From Theobroma cacao (Eukaryota; Streptophyta; Magnoliopsida; Malvales; Malvaceae), in NCBI RefSeq assembly GCF_000208745.1, contig NC_030855.1:22115071-22179070 (forward strand): a DNA stretch of 64,000 nucleotides. Reading direction: 5' to 3'. The translations under genes were made by a program, and so were the position numbers. Positions within the stretch are counted from its first letter, which is position 1. The number at the start of each line of letters is the position of its first letter. Under the pieces are notes generated by a model. The model did not search any database. It worked only from the letters and a program-made list of their open reading frames with translations, and had not been told where the DNA came from. This document shows positions 40,794-52,277 of the stretch, one piece after another.

Positions 40794-41002
40794 AATTACC
40801 CCACCGTTAGGGTTTCACCTAATTCATTCAGAATCATTAATATTCAAAATAAAAATTTTGTCCCAAAATAATATATTTTATAAAACTCATAAGTCTTGCC
40901 GTTACTCCATAATTTGAGTTTTTATTAACTTAATGACGTGACATGAATTTTATACTCATTTTACCCTTCATGTATTAGAGAAATAATAAAGTTAGACTTA
41001 AT

Positions 41003-41407
41003 ACATTGGGTAGGTAAAGGAGTTCTTGGAAGGTTTATAAATGGTGGCGTTACACAGCTCATTAGGTTAGCTTTTTGGGGTAAGGTAGTGGCCTCGTGAC
41101 AAATGGTATTAAAGCAAATTCGATTATGACTCAATCCACGCCAAGCACTTTCGAGGGAGATAAGCAGGGTGGTCGACGGTGACAAGGACGTCACTGGATT
41201 AGGTATTGTTGAACCAAGAACTTTCGAGGAGAGGCAAGCAAGGTAGCCGATAGTGACGAGGACGTTGCTGGATTAGGTACTATCGGACGGTGTTAGATTC
41301 TAAGCGGTTCAAGGAAGTAGGCAACGTCCTTCAATCCTACATTTAGGCAGGTATGGGAGTTCTTCGAAGGCTTATAAACAGTGACACCACACACCCTATC
41401 AAGCTTG
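41003..41407. mobile_element. TRIM-like retrotransposon remnant
   Basis: Two direct repeats of about 70 bp (41003-41071 and 41339-41407) share GGAGTTCTT.GAAGG.TTATAA and a similar tail, like short LTRs. About 30 bp after the first is TGGTATTAAAGC (41104-41115), two mismatches from the initiator-tRNA-Met primer site TGGTATCAGAGC. The internal part, about 230 bp, codes for nothing and holds two copies of a roughly 70-bp block with CTTTCGAG and GGACGT.CTGGATTAGGTA. This fits a TRIM, a tiny non-coding LTR element. Confidence 0.5.
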
Positions 41408-41421
41408 ACAATATCTGGAGT

Positions 41422-41494
41422 TGAATTCATTAACGGCGGCGTTCTAGGGCAAAGTATTGAATTCATTAACGGCGGCGATTCTAGGGCAAAGTAT
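41422..41494. repeat. 36/37-bp tandem duplication
   Basis: Two adjacent copies of TGAATTCATTAACGGCGGCG followed by (A)TTCTAGGGCAAAGTAT. They differ by one inserted base. Confidence 0.9.
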
Positions 41495-41557
41495 TCATTT
41501 TGAATACAATGGATCCAAAATGAATTAAGGTGAAACCCTAAGAGAGTGGGGGTAATT

Positions 41558-42075
41558 TATCAAAAAAAAAAACGCTATGAAAGAGAACTCATATTGGGAT
41601 TATTTATATTCAAAAACCAATCATATGCTTGTATATTTAGATTTAGATGGAATGTGTGTAGAACAAATTAGTAGCAAGCATTCACAAGAATGTTACAAAA
41701 TAAAGTTATGTCGGGAAAATTTTAAGAACAATGAAAAAGGAAATGATTTTGGAAAATATATTTGAGAAGAGAACAATCAAAAGTTACTGAAGAAAAAAAA
41801 GAAACATAACATAATGCTCTATCTAATGAACGAAGATATATAATTAAAATATCAAATTGCTCAAGCATGTATGAACATGGATAGACATGCAATTAGATAT
41901 TTGCTAACATTACTAATTAAAACCATCAAAGAAATGATCACCTCAACACATTTATTTGGGAAATTGGGATCAGTTCTATTCAAGAACAAACCATCTACTT
42001 GTATGCTCAGATTCAGGGTTATAGGAGATGGTTTACAACATTCTTTGCTTTTTTCGTTTTAATCAACTTGATTAC
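41558..42075. other. Intergenic, no gene seen
   Basis: Short frames only, and the 3' side of the MADS gene on the minus strand. Confidence 0.5.
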
Positions 42076-42624
42076 TTAATTATCAGGATCAGCTTCTTTC
42101 GCACCATTGTTTGACAGGAGCAGCAAAGAGGACGATGCCTCAATCTCGCTAACCCGCCCTTTCAGTTTCTCACGAAGCTCCTCCATTGATTGTTTCATCT
42201 GCAAAAGCTCATCCAGGCTAAGTTCGTTGACGGGTTTCTGGCACTTGTGTTTTCCACTTGCCTTGATCTCCTTATCAAGCATCTCTCCTCGTTTCTTCTC
42301 TGCTTGTATCTGCTTGAGAAGGTCATTAAGCTGCTGGCTAAGCTTTTCAACTTTCGCCTGCTGCTGAGACCCGACCTGAGCAGAAATAGAAACTTTTGGT
42401 TTCGTATCCTGATTTAGAAACTGCTGCGTCACTGCCTCAACGCTCGGATGGCCAAACGAAAAGGGCTTGCCTCCAGGGGAGAAAACGACGATGGCAACTT
42501 GAGCGCCGCAAAGGGTAGCAAGCTCGTTTGCTTTCTTGAAGAGCCCTGTTCGGCGCTTCGAGAAAGTGACCTGCCTCGAGCTGCTATCCTTCACCATTTC
42601 CATCTCAATTTTTCTCCGGCCCAT
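42076..42624 (-). CDS. Type I (M-alpha) MADS-box protein, AGL61/62-like
   Basis: A single-exon protein of 182 residues. The MADS domain spans residues 1-60: [10 protein letters not shown], then [20 protein letters not shown], then [20 protein letters not shown]. It is followed by FGHPSVEAV, which marks the AGL61/AGL62/AGL29 group. A Gln/Lys/Glu-rich coiled coil follows at about residues 85-170, and no K-box is present. Relatives are transcription factors acting mainly in the female gametophyte, endosperm or pollen. A TATAAATA box lies at 42696-42703 on the same strand. All DNA-contact positions look intact. It is the first of three related loci in 6 kb. Confidence 0.93.
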   Translation of the reverse strand: MGRRKIEMEMVKDSSSRQVTFSKRRTGLFKKANELATLCGAQVAIVVFSPGGKPFSFGHPSVEAVTQQFLNQDTKPKVSISAQVGSQQQAKVEKLSQQLNDLLKQIQAEKKRGEMLDKEIKASGKHKCQKPVNELSLDELLQMKQSMEELREKLKGRVSEIEASSSLLLLSNNGAKEADPDN

Positions 42625-42695
42625 GATTTTATTTTTATTTTTATTTTTGAGAGGAAAGAAAGAAAGGATATGACTTTGCTCTTAAAATGGACCAA

Positions 42696-42703
42696 TATTT
42701 ATA
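42696..42703 (-). promoter_or_regulatory. TATA box of the first MADS gene
   Basis: TATAAATA on the minus strand, 72-80 bp upstream of the start codon at 42624. Confidence 0.55.
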
Positions 42704-45036
42704 AGAAAAAACCTAGCGAAAATGGAAGGTTTTTGTTGAGTTGGAAATGTTTCTAATATTAGGTAGTACTAATTAATATCCTTCTTTGTTTCCATGTATT
42801 CTTAATTTTTCCTAATTATGGTAAGAATTTAAACATGTTTCCTTGTTAGGGTAACTCCTGCCATAATGAAACTTCAACATTGTTTTGCTGGCACAATTTA
42901 ATTCTCTCAAGAGAAAATTATCAGATATTAGAAAGCAATTAAATTTTCAACTATTTTTATGGATTCTCCCTCTTTTAAAATTATCAGTGTACAATGAATA
43001 ATGATGCCATTAGGTGTACTGCTCTCCATGGATTGGTTCCCTTAGCCCTCCATGGTTTTCCACTGTTCTTGCATTGCCTCAGAGCCAAACTTGTTTGTAA
43101 TTCACTTGGCTACTCTCGCTAAGAAGAGCAGAACGTTTGAACTCGGCTTGTCCAAATTCGATAAGAGAACAGCATGTGCGTAATCAACTCATTCAAAGCA
43201 AGTGGTCCCACTACGGTGCTTTCTTGGCACTGCTAACGTGTGCATTTATTCAATCTTTTATGAATTGATAGAAAGAATTAATTAGCACAAATTATACATT
43301 AAGAACCAACAAAACTTGCTGTAATATTTAAGTGTCCAGGCACAATCATCTTAAAATAGAGTGTCAAAGGCAAACTTACCATAAATCCTTCATTCTTGGG
43401 TCCACACAAATGAAATACACATAATTTTGGAAGTCATAGTTGTCAACCTGGGGCCATTCAAACACTTACCATCTAAACTTCTACTAAAATGGTAACCTAT
43501 CCTATTCAGTTTTACTTTCCAAACTAATAGAAGGGTTTCTCCCTTAAAAAAGATCAAAAGCAAATAACAACAAAAGTCATCTAAACTTGGGATTTTCCCT
43601 TTTCCAAAGCAGGCTAGTCAGTGGCCCTTGGCTTGGTTTTTTTTAATACAATGAACGATGCCCAATTCTTGGTTCGTTTCTCATTTGGAACATCCATTAT
43701 TCAAAATATCCTGATTTAGAATAAAGAGCTTGAGTAATTTAGACAATTAATATGTTCTGAGTGTAGATAGTAGGTACAATTGTAATCAATAATTAGACAA
43801 TTAATGTAAGTCTAGTATAGATAAAAAGAATAATTGTAATATTATTAACAATAATTAGACAATTAATGATTGGTATGTGGTAGGGTTAATCTTATGTTTT
43901 GCATCAATAATTGGTTTTCTTAGTTCTTCTTGTCATTTAATGTTAAGGAATGGAATCAAATATCAGCAAAAAACCACTGGAATCGTATGTAGAAACCAAT
44001 TTTCAGGTTAAATCTAGGTGCTGTGGGACTTTTGATATGGAAATTGCTCTGAAGGTTTTGGGTTGCATGCAATGCAAAAAACTAAAATAAGTAAACCCCA
44101 AACCTTTGCCTAAATTATTTATTGAAATTTGCCCCTTTTTGAAGGACTCGAATGACTAATTAACTGGAACTTAATGAATGGTGAAAAAAGAGAAGAAAAA
44201 GTGAATGCGGTTCTTCAAATCAATTATTTTAATTCCATTTACATTAATGCATTCAACACCATAAATTCACAATGCAACCTGTTTCCATGCAATATAATAT
44301 TATCAATGAGTCATATGAAGTGTGAAATTTATTAGAAGAAAGATTCCTACCATAAATTCCATACAGTATAATTAGTTTCTTAAAGATAGGTTTTGTCTGT
44401 CGAGAAGAACTGTGCTCAATCCTGACGTGGAAACTACTAAGATAATTCATGGCAGAGGAGTCTTCCAGAAATTCCACTGATTGTAATAACTATACATCCC
44501 CATTTTTATCTGGCTGCAAAACCTGATACGAAAAGAGAGCATATTCCATTGTAATATATTTTCTATTTCCTTAATATGAAAACATTTTAAGTTTATCTTG
44601 AGAGTGAAGGTGCCACGGATGTAAGTCATGTTTAGTATCAAGCTCAAATGTTTACTTACAGATAAGTTTTCTCTTAAGGAGTAATAGTGATAAGAATGGA
44701 TGAAAGACTTCATTATAATCACCAGTTTAATGAAAAAAGATAAGCAGGTACTGGTTCTCTGATGCATAACTGAAAGAGACCTAGGAAGATAACCTAGGAA
44801 TACTATAACTGATCATTGACTTGATGTTCGCTGGTTACATGATCATGTATGTCTTCAGCGGTGCCAAAATTCACCAGCCTAAGATCAATACGAAAAAGAT
44901 AAATAACAACTAACAAGGTAAACTTAATTTTGGCTTAAGTAAAAGATTTTACTTATCCAAACAAGCAGGGGAAAACTCCTCCTACCGAAACAAGGTAGTC
45001 TTTATTATTCCGCAAGATAGTTTCAGTTGGTCGGGA
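42704..45036. other. Intergenic between MADS genes
   Basis: AT-rich. Frames such as 44253-44477 and 44447-44767 on the minus strand show no family features. Confidence 0.5.
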
Positions 45037-45879
45037 CTACTGGCGACCAGGGCCGAAGCCAGGAGGAAAGAAACCAGAAACTTGCTCATTTAGATTGGTA
45101 GGGAATGGATTGGTAGGAAATGGAGTGGTCAGCTGAGCAGGAACTTGCACATTTAGATTGGTAGGGAATGGATTGGTAGGAAATGGAGCGTTCAGCTGAG
45201 CAGGAACTTGCTCATTTAGATTGGTAGGGAATAGATTGGTAGGAAATGGAGCGTTCAGCTGAGCAGGAACTTGCTCATTTAGATTGGTAGGGAATGGATT
45301 GGCAGGAAATGGAGTGGTCAGCTGAGCAGGATCCATTGGAGCAAGCTGTGACGAAGTGGCTTCAGCACTCTTCTCTTTCATCTTGCTATGGAGACTGGTG
45401 CGAAGCTCCGCAAAAGATAAATACAGTTTTTCGAGCTCCTGCTGGTTAAGTTGATCAATGGGAGCTTCCCACCAGCCTTTAGTTTCTTTCCCGCTGGTCA
45501 GCTGGTCGAGCATCTTTCCTCTCTCTTTCTCTGCATCCAGTTGGGTAACGAGCTCATTGTGCTGCTGGGCTAGAGTATTGATTCTGACCTTTCGGTGAGC
45601 CTCCACAAGAGGGTGAGTGTTGTCTTTTGGAAGGGGGTTTTGGTTAAGATAGCGGTTAACAACAGATTCAACAGAGGGGTGACCATATGAAAAGGGCTTA
45701 CCTGCTGGTGAGAAAACTATAAAAGCAATCTCAGCACCACACATAGTAGCTAGCTCACTTGCTTTCTTGTAGATCCCTGATCTGCGTTTTGAGAATGTGA
45801 TCAACCTGTCATCCTCATTTTCGATCTTCTTCATCTCAATCTTTTGCCTGCCCCTAGTTTTCTTGCCAGAGCCTGACAT
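45037..45879 (-). CDS. Type I (M-alpha) MADS-box protein with C-terminal 21-residue repeats
   Basis: A single exon of 280 residues. A short lead (MSGSGKKTR) precedes the MADS domain: GRQKIEMKKI, then DRLITFSKRRSGIYKKASEL, then ATMCGAEIAFIVFSPAGKPF. It is followed by SYGHPSVESV, typical of AGL61/62-like proteins. A coiled-coil middle (to about residue 170) precedes a C-terminal domain of four near-identical 21-residue repeats, consensus AQLNAPFPTNPFPTNLNEQVP. The protein ends in GFGPGRQ. A TATATATA box lies about 92 bp upstream. It is probably a DNA-binding transcription factor. The repeats are unlike the rest of the family that I know. Confidence 0.92.
   Translation of the reverse strand: MSGSGKKTRGRQKIEMKKIENEDDRLITFSKRRSGIYKKASELATMCGAEIAFIVFSPAGKPFSYGHPSVESVVNRYLNQNPLPKDNTHPLVEAHRKVRINTLAQQHNELVTQLDAEKERGKMLDQLTSGKETKGWWEAPIDQLNQQELEKLYLSFAELRTSLHSKMKEKSAEATSSQLAPMDPAQLTTPFPANPFPTNLNEQVPAQLNAPFPTNLFPTNLNEQVPAQLNAPFPTNPFPTNLNVQVPAQLTTPFPTNPFPTNLNEQVSGFFPPGFGPGRQ
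45076..45327 (-). repeat. Four tandem 63-bp in-frame repeats in the MADS gene
   Basis: Four copies of a 63-bp unit without frame breaks. Copies differ at a few sites (TTP versus NAP, NLF versus NPF, NEQ versus NVQ). Such arrays change copy number easily. Confidence 0.9.
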
Positions 45880-45970
45880 CTTATGAGAACAGAAGAAACA
45901 AGGTTAGAAAGGAGTGTTAGACAAGCCTTCTAGGCTGTTTGGGATGAAGGTCTTGTTGGCTGGAGATGCA

Positions 45971-45978
45971 TATATATA
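45971..45978 (-). promoter_or_regulatory. TATA box of the second MADS gene
   Basis: TATATATA on the minus strand, 92 bp upstream of the start codon at 45879. Confidence 0.5.
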
Positions 45979-47944
45979 GGACAGGGAAACTCAAGAAATT
46001 AAATGCATAAGGTAGCCCTCTAGTTGTCTCCTTTCTGTCTTTGCCTCTCCTAGCATATGAAGAACAAATGTCTCCATTGGCACTATAAATTCTCACTTTA
46101 GAATGTTTAATACTAACCATCTCTCTCATATAATATAAGAAGTGTCTAATAAGCGATTAACCATGTATCATTAGGCTATGGCACTATGATGTATCCCTTT
46201 CAACAACTATTAACATCCATTGGATGTTTTTCATCAAGGATCATGTTAGCAATTGAGAGTCCGGTCTCCGATCAGTAGGTAGCTATGTTTCTTAAATTCT
46301 TTACTTATAAAATCTTGACTCATCGATCGTGTTTTTAAGGATGCGATCATTGCCAAATAACGTGCTGATCAGCAGTGCAGTTGCGCTGTATAACTACCCG
46401 GTCTAGTATATAATTGTTGTGCAAAAATTTTAACTGATAGAATTAGGAGCATGCTTTGCCAGTGGGGAAGACTCATTAAGAGTCCTCTTAATGGTGAACA
46501 AATCAAGAGCTGTCTTTGATGCCAAGAAATTAAGATGGTAACAAATTAATTATCAGTAAAATAGTTTCTGATACAGCACTGCTTTCCTGTACAATATTAA
46601 TTTCCAAGGCTGAGGATTACTTCTTTTACTATCTGCTATTCTGTGCCAAAATGAGTGCTTAAAGAGGGACAGTGCAAGTATGTTCAAAGTTACTTAGCTG
46701 CTATCTTATATATGCCTATAACAATAGTATTTCTTAAGGACAGTCATAAGTTGACACCTCAGCTATCATAAGTTGAAAAAGGTTTATCATGGTGCATTCT
46801 AAGTCAGTTATATCTTGAAAAGTATCAGGAAAAATTGATATGTACCATCACTCAGTAAAGTTAGAGGGCTTACCCTGGAATAACTGATTGAATTAGGGAA
46901 AAAAGTAAAGGAAGAAAAAGTGGGAGGACTTCAAAAGAAATCAAGAAAAACGACTCCAAGGACATAGAGGAAAATATCTGCTCTCTAATTTTTTACATAG
47001 CACGTTATTGTAAATTTTAGCAAAAGTCAGGCTGTAGCATTACCTGTTTCTATCAATGCTTTATGATGATGCTATCAGTAGCATCCACAATAAACCTGGT
47101 TTTGCATCTCTACTAAGCGTTACTATGAAAGAGTGCAATATTTGCAGCAGAGTAATATAGAATGGAATAGATGAAAGCATTGAGTTATTCTGATAATTCA
47201 ACTTCTAGTGTTTTTGCAAATTGCAGTACTAAAAAGGTTCTTGGATGCAAACATTGTGTTGAAGTACTTTTAATATATCAGTCATATGGCCATGTATTAC
47301 AAAGAAATTGTAAAAAAAGAGAAGCATTGCTGTATGGAAGACACAATAAACAACATAACTCCCCACAGAACAGGGTTATCCAGTTCAGCATTTTCCATAT
47401 GCAAAAGCAAAAACCATGAAAAAAGATGTAGTATCAATTTTATTAATAATTAATGGTGAGTTCATTGCCTGCTTTCATGGAGTTCATTGGTTGGAGCGAT
47501 AAGAATGAGGCTTGAATGATGACTGGTGATGGTACTCAATGGAGTTCTTCCTATCACCACTCCACTGTTTATTTGTTGGAGCTGTTGCATGTTCATTGGA
47601 TCTATAGAAATGAAAGTACTGAACTTGATTGCTATAAATCAGTACTGCCATTCTGGTTATAGACTTAAAAGTGTTGTTCCAATGAAGCCAGCAGCGAAGT
47701 CCTTTGGCCATAAAGCGATAGAATTTGTTGCAGGTTTGCAGCCTACTTCAACCAAAATCCAGAACTCTCTCCACCTATAATATCAATCCCTCTCTTCTTG
47801 CTTTGGTATTTTTACACTTTTGGTTGTTTTAATTTGAAGGAAAGAAGAAGATAATTCTTTTTATTCTTTTATTGTTCTTAATTCATATACATAAATTGTA
47901 GGATTCTATTTATTTTCATAATTTAATTTCCATAGCATACATGC
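45979..47944. other. Intergenic, no gene seen
   Basis: No supported gene. Several frames of 70-85 codons near 47171-47780 lack family features. Confidence 0.5.
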
Positions 47945-48385
47945 TCATATAACTGCACAGTGATAAACACCAACTACTTTGTTCACAGAAATGTTGCCAT
48001 TTCTCTTATGGTCATCTTCATTTCTGAAGTATTCATGCCTGTAACTTGCAATTGGATTAGTTGCTTGAGCAGGATTTGTTGAAGGCAAGGACGAAGCAGA
48101 AGCTCTAATCTTAATCTCATATACACGTCTAAGCAAACTCCTATGGCGCAGGCACCTATTTGTAATGGATTCAATGGACGGATGGCCATAATAGAAGGGC
48201 TTGCCAGCTGATGAAAACACCAGTATGCCAATTCCATCTCCACATAAAGTGACGTGCAGCTCGATAGCTTTCTTGTAAATACCTGATTTTCTTTCAGAGA
48301 ATGTTATGAACCTTTCACCATCATCTTCATTTCTCTTCATTTCAATCTTTTGGCAAGCTTTGGTCTGCTTGCCACAAATCCACGA
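47945..48385 (-). pseudogene. Decayed AGL61/62-like MADS-box gene
   Basis: The minus strand encodes ACQKIEMKRNEDDGERFITF, then SERKSGIYKKAIELHVTLCG, then ILVFSSAGKPFYYGHPSIES. This is clearly related to the MADS domain at 45037-45879. The region matching the normal start (CGKQTKACQKIEM) has no in-frame ATG, and a TGA stop precedes it. Within the domain, SKRR has become SERK, and an extra residue breaks ELATMCG (ELHVTLCG). Homology fades after about 100 codons, so the coiled coil is lost. The residual frame from the Met ending at 48340 has 131 codons. It could still be expressed, but DNA binding by it is doubtful. Confidence 0.7.
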
Positions 48386-50359
48386 TCAAGAATTCAGCAT
48401 ATCAAACTTAAACAAGGAAGAGGGTGTATTTTAACTATTTATATGTACACAGTTGCACACAAGAAGGGATGCAATGGCAGTTCTTCTTCTATAATCAATC
48501 TAGGGATTTAACTATAAGAGGAAAACACAGGTTATCAGTGAATATCTAAAGGAGCCTAGATTCCTTGCAATGCCGAAATCTAAAACCATCCATTTTGTAG
48601 ATACTTATACAGGAACCATATTCATGAATATGCTTCATATCATGACTGTACTCTGATGAAATGCATTGCAAGGGACTGTAGGGAAGATTTGGTCCTATGA
48701 AAACTGTCTAGGTTGTCACCTTTCCTATATTTAATTTTCCTTCCAAATTGAGCGTTTAGGATGATTGCATTTCTATGTATATAGAGCAAAAACAAATGCG
48801 GAACCCTCACAAAACTGAGTTGGCGTTTACCTGTTCTGGTTTAGCACTAATTAGATTTGTTTATATTATGTCAATATATACTATAATGCGAAAATTCAAT
48901 TGGACAAGAGCTATATTACGAAGGGGCCACTTTTCGCATATGGAACATTATAGCATAAATATTTCATCTTAACTATCAAACCTGAGGGGATTAATTTACT
49001 TGTCATTTAGAATGAACTATTGTTCTGCATTAGATAAAAAGGAAAACTGAGTTACAATAACAATAGTTGAGTACTTGAGTTGGAGTGGGAGACATCTATA
49101 ACCCTACTGCCTTTTTTTTTTGGTTTCATTACTATATTGTTGTCCATAGAATTTTTTCCAAGAATCAACACATGAGTCATGATTTGATGATGTTGGAAGC
49201 ATTTCCCAAAACAAAATAATATGGTTAGTTCAGCTGTGCCCTCTCTAAAAGATGCTCGACCATCCAACCACTTTAATAACTTATTACTTATTTCTACACA
49301 TAATTTTGTATTGTACAGCTTTTCAAACATTAGAGCCAGAGATACTGTCAATAATCATTCATTCATTATTGCTTTCGTGAAGATGGCATGAGGGCTAATT
49401 CCGACTAAACCAATTATGCATAGTCAGCCATAAGGAGGCAAAGGGCTTTGTCTTATAGGAGTGTGCCTATGTCTGCAAGAGAGAGTTTTCCAATACTACA
49501 AAGAGAAGATGCCAAGAGTGAAATATGTAATGAGAAAAGAACCACCTTATGAAACAAACCTTTTGTTTTTAATAGAGTAAAGTAGGCATGCACGTGATGA
49601 ATTGAAAAAGCAAATTGCAATTGACTAATAACTAGGATAATCAGTGGTCTTTGTCGCAAAGTATAGAATATTAATTAAGCCAAACCTGACGTAAACCTTT
49701 TGTCCTCTCTTGTATTCTTTGCTGATGGTGGCGTGGTTGGAAAGTCCTGGCTTTTGGGATACATTTCATATGCCTAATAAAACAAGTGGAGCATGTTCGA
49801 TGGTGATGGTGATGATGATGACGAGAAATGGCACTCTAAAACTGGATGCTAATATATTTAAATTAAAAAGAACTATCTCTTCGTTCACTGATAACATGTA
49901 AATAATATGATAAATTTAAGACTGTCAGAGGGAAAAAGATTTGTAGCTTGAATCCCAATCAGTTTAGATAGGGATGACAATGGTATCTTGTTACAAGATA
50001 CCCGTGGATATTTGACCTGGTTATATAAAGTTAGAGTACTCTATAATCCAGTTTGAGATGAGTTCAGATAGTAAATTCACTATCCGTATTAGGTTTGAGT
50101 ACTTTATTACTTAATCTTAAATCTGAATTTAGTTGAAGAAGGTTATGAAGTTAGACCTCTTCTGTTTGCATTTTTTAAGAGGAAAGGTGTGTATATGTCT
50201 ACCAATATCTGTTCAGGGTCTCTTTATTTTCTATTTAAGGGAGAAGGAACGAAGTTCTCATTATGAACTTTCAACAAAGTTGGTCCAAAGTGAAGAGGGG
50301 GAAAAGAAAAGGAAAGAAAGAAATCAACTTGCAATATTAGGGAACTGAGAGACAAACAG
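48386..50359. other. Intergenic, no gene seen
   Basis: AT-rich without a supported gene. Short words around 49980-50110 recall decayed dispersed repeats with GATACCC/GGATATTTGACC. Confidence 0.45.
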
Positions 50360-50760
50360 TGGGATAAGATTAATGTTAAAACCAGTAGCATAGGCAAGGC
50401 TGTCTGTGGTCACGGTTGAAAGTGAATTGTCCCAAGACAATGAAGCTCTTGTAATTCTCAACATAGAACAGTTGTGCTGAATAATTATGGGACCTAATTG
50501 AATGAGGAGTGGTTAAAGTTGGTTGTAGAGTCTGATTCTCAAATTTCTCTTCATTTTATCATTAATGGGGTTTCCTCTTGTCATTCTCTTAGCACTCTTG
50601 TTAATGATTGCAGGTATCTGCTCCACCTCATTCCTAGTAGCAGGGTGAAGCATATCTACGGAGAGGAGAACAATTGTGCTGATCAGCTTGCCAAGTTAGG
50701 GGCCATGTTGGACTCTGATTTTGTTGGTATGAATTTAAAGTGCTTGGTGATGGAATGGGG
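50360..50760 (+). pseudogene. LINE-type RNase H domain relic
   Basis: From about 50498 the plus strand encodes LVVESDSQISLHFII, then SSCHSLSTLVNDCRYLLHLI, then VKHIYGEENNCADQLAKLG. This is the C-terminal part of the RNase H-like domain found at the end of plant non-LTR retrotransposons and their relatives (pattern E.DS..., then H..RE.N..AD.LA..G). Upstream, the expected start of the domain survives as WDKINVKTSS, but it is cut by stops and frame changes. No reverse transcriptase is nearby. It is a short dead fragment. Confidence 0.65.
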
Positions 50761-52277
50761 ATTACTTTCCCCAGGACCATCTAATTCCGGGCGTTGTTGC
50801 CTGCTATTTTGTGTGTTTTTATTGTATTCTCCTTTCTTCACCAAAAGACATAGAACAGTCGTTTTCTTCAAGCATTCAACCACAAAAGAAAGTCAACACA
50901 GGAGCAATTAAGAGCAACGAGAGATTGAAGGCCTAGTTTCTTCAGACCCATCCATGCTCTGGCTGACTCAAGACAAGCATCTCCCATATATGGAGAAAGA
51001 ATGGAAATTGATTGGTGGAACAATTATTGGTCATGGACCATTTCTGTTTCCCACCACTTTGCTTACTATCTCGCACACGTGTATCTGGTTTAGGGTTAAG
51101 TTTGTACAATAGTACTCTTCATAGGGAAAAACAAAGATGGTATAAAAAGGAAAAAAAAAATCAAAACATTGATAATACCTCTCTAATTTATATGACATCA
51201 TAATTGGATTTTATTTTTGGGTGTGACTAAATAACAAAAATTATGAGAGTAGACCCTAGGGTAATGTTGATGGATTTTGATTCCATTCACCAAGGTTACT
51301 TGAACTTTTAAATGATTTCAGCAAAAGAAATGATCCAAAAAGGATGGAAAACAACTTTATATTTTTCTCTAATATCTCTTCATTTACGTGATTTTAATTC
51401 ACGATTTTAAACAGTCCAATATCTAATAACACACATTAAAAGAAAAAAGAATATATATTTTATAATTATAATTTTTACAATATTCTCATTTCAATATATT
51501 AATCAATACCTTTTCATATATATCAAATGTTATAGTATTATTTTTTTAATAATCATATTTTTTGTAATTACATTTAAGTATTATAACATTGTCTAAAAAT
51601 AAAACGATATCTTTATTATGATCACATGTGCCTAAAACAAACATTAGTTTATTTCCATAGAATTTTAATCGTAAAAATATAAACTTAAATTAAACAAAGG
51701 TTAAGTACTAAGAAAGTGAAAGTATATAATATATGAAAAAAAACTATATAAAAACTGTCATTTTTTAGGGTCCCTAATAAAGGTCAAAGCTTTGGGTCAA
51801 AAAGAGATCACACTATCACAGGTATCTGCTTGTTTTCTCAACGCTTGAAAGCCACCCGCGCGTTGGTCTCTGGCAAAAGCCCGTATCGTTTTTTCTCCAC
51901 AAACTTCCATTAGAAAGTCTCCAATTTACCCTTCCCCAAGAGGACTAGAAAAGTACTGCGAAAATAAATAGCTTCCTCTTAATTAAGACCATATTGGTTT
52001 TATATTTTTCTGAGTATGGAAAAAGAAAAAAAATTCCCATAGATAGCAACTAAATCACTGAATCAGCAACAAAAAGGAAACAACAAGATCTTCCATGAAA
52101 GATACTTCGAAAAGATTTCATTTCGAGGCCGTACACTTCTTTGTTTTAAAGACCCAGAAGCGTTTTAGCCTCTTTTACTCTCTCTTTCTTTTTTCGAGCA
52201 GAGGGAATAATAATAGGATACAAATATAGTCCTTTATTTTTTGTTTTGTAAAGCAGGGGAAAAGGAGAGATAGACAA
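50761..52277. other. Intergenic: spacer and promoter of the DUF1084 gene
   Basis: AT-rich. A pair of GGTCAAA/GGGTCAAA words at about 51783 is the only regulatory-looking pattern. No gene is seen. Confidence 0.45.

Larger units (their letters stand above)
40794..41557. mobile_element. TIR element of about 764 bp with a TRIM-like insert
   Basis: The left end (AATTACCCCACCGTTAGGGTTTCACC at its start, then AATTCATT and TATTCAAAAT) is mirrored at the right by AATTACCCCCACTCTCTTAG, then GGTTTCACC, AATTCATT and TATTCAAAAT. This makes inverted repeats of about 60 bp. No target-site duplication could be settled. The middle holds a pair of LTR-like direct repeats. Confidence 0.55.
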
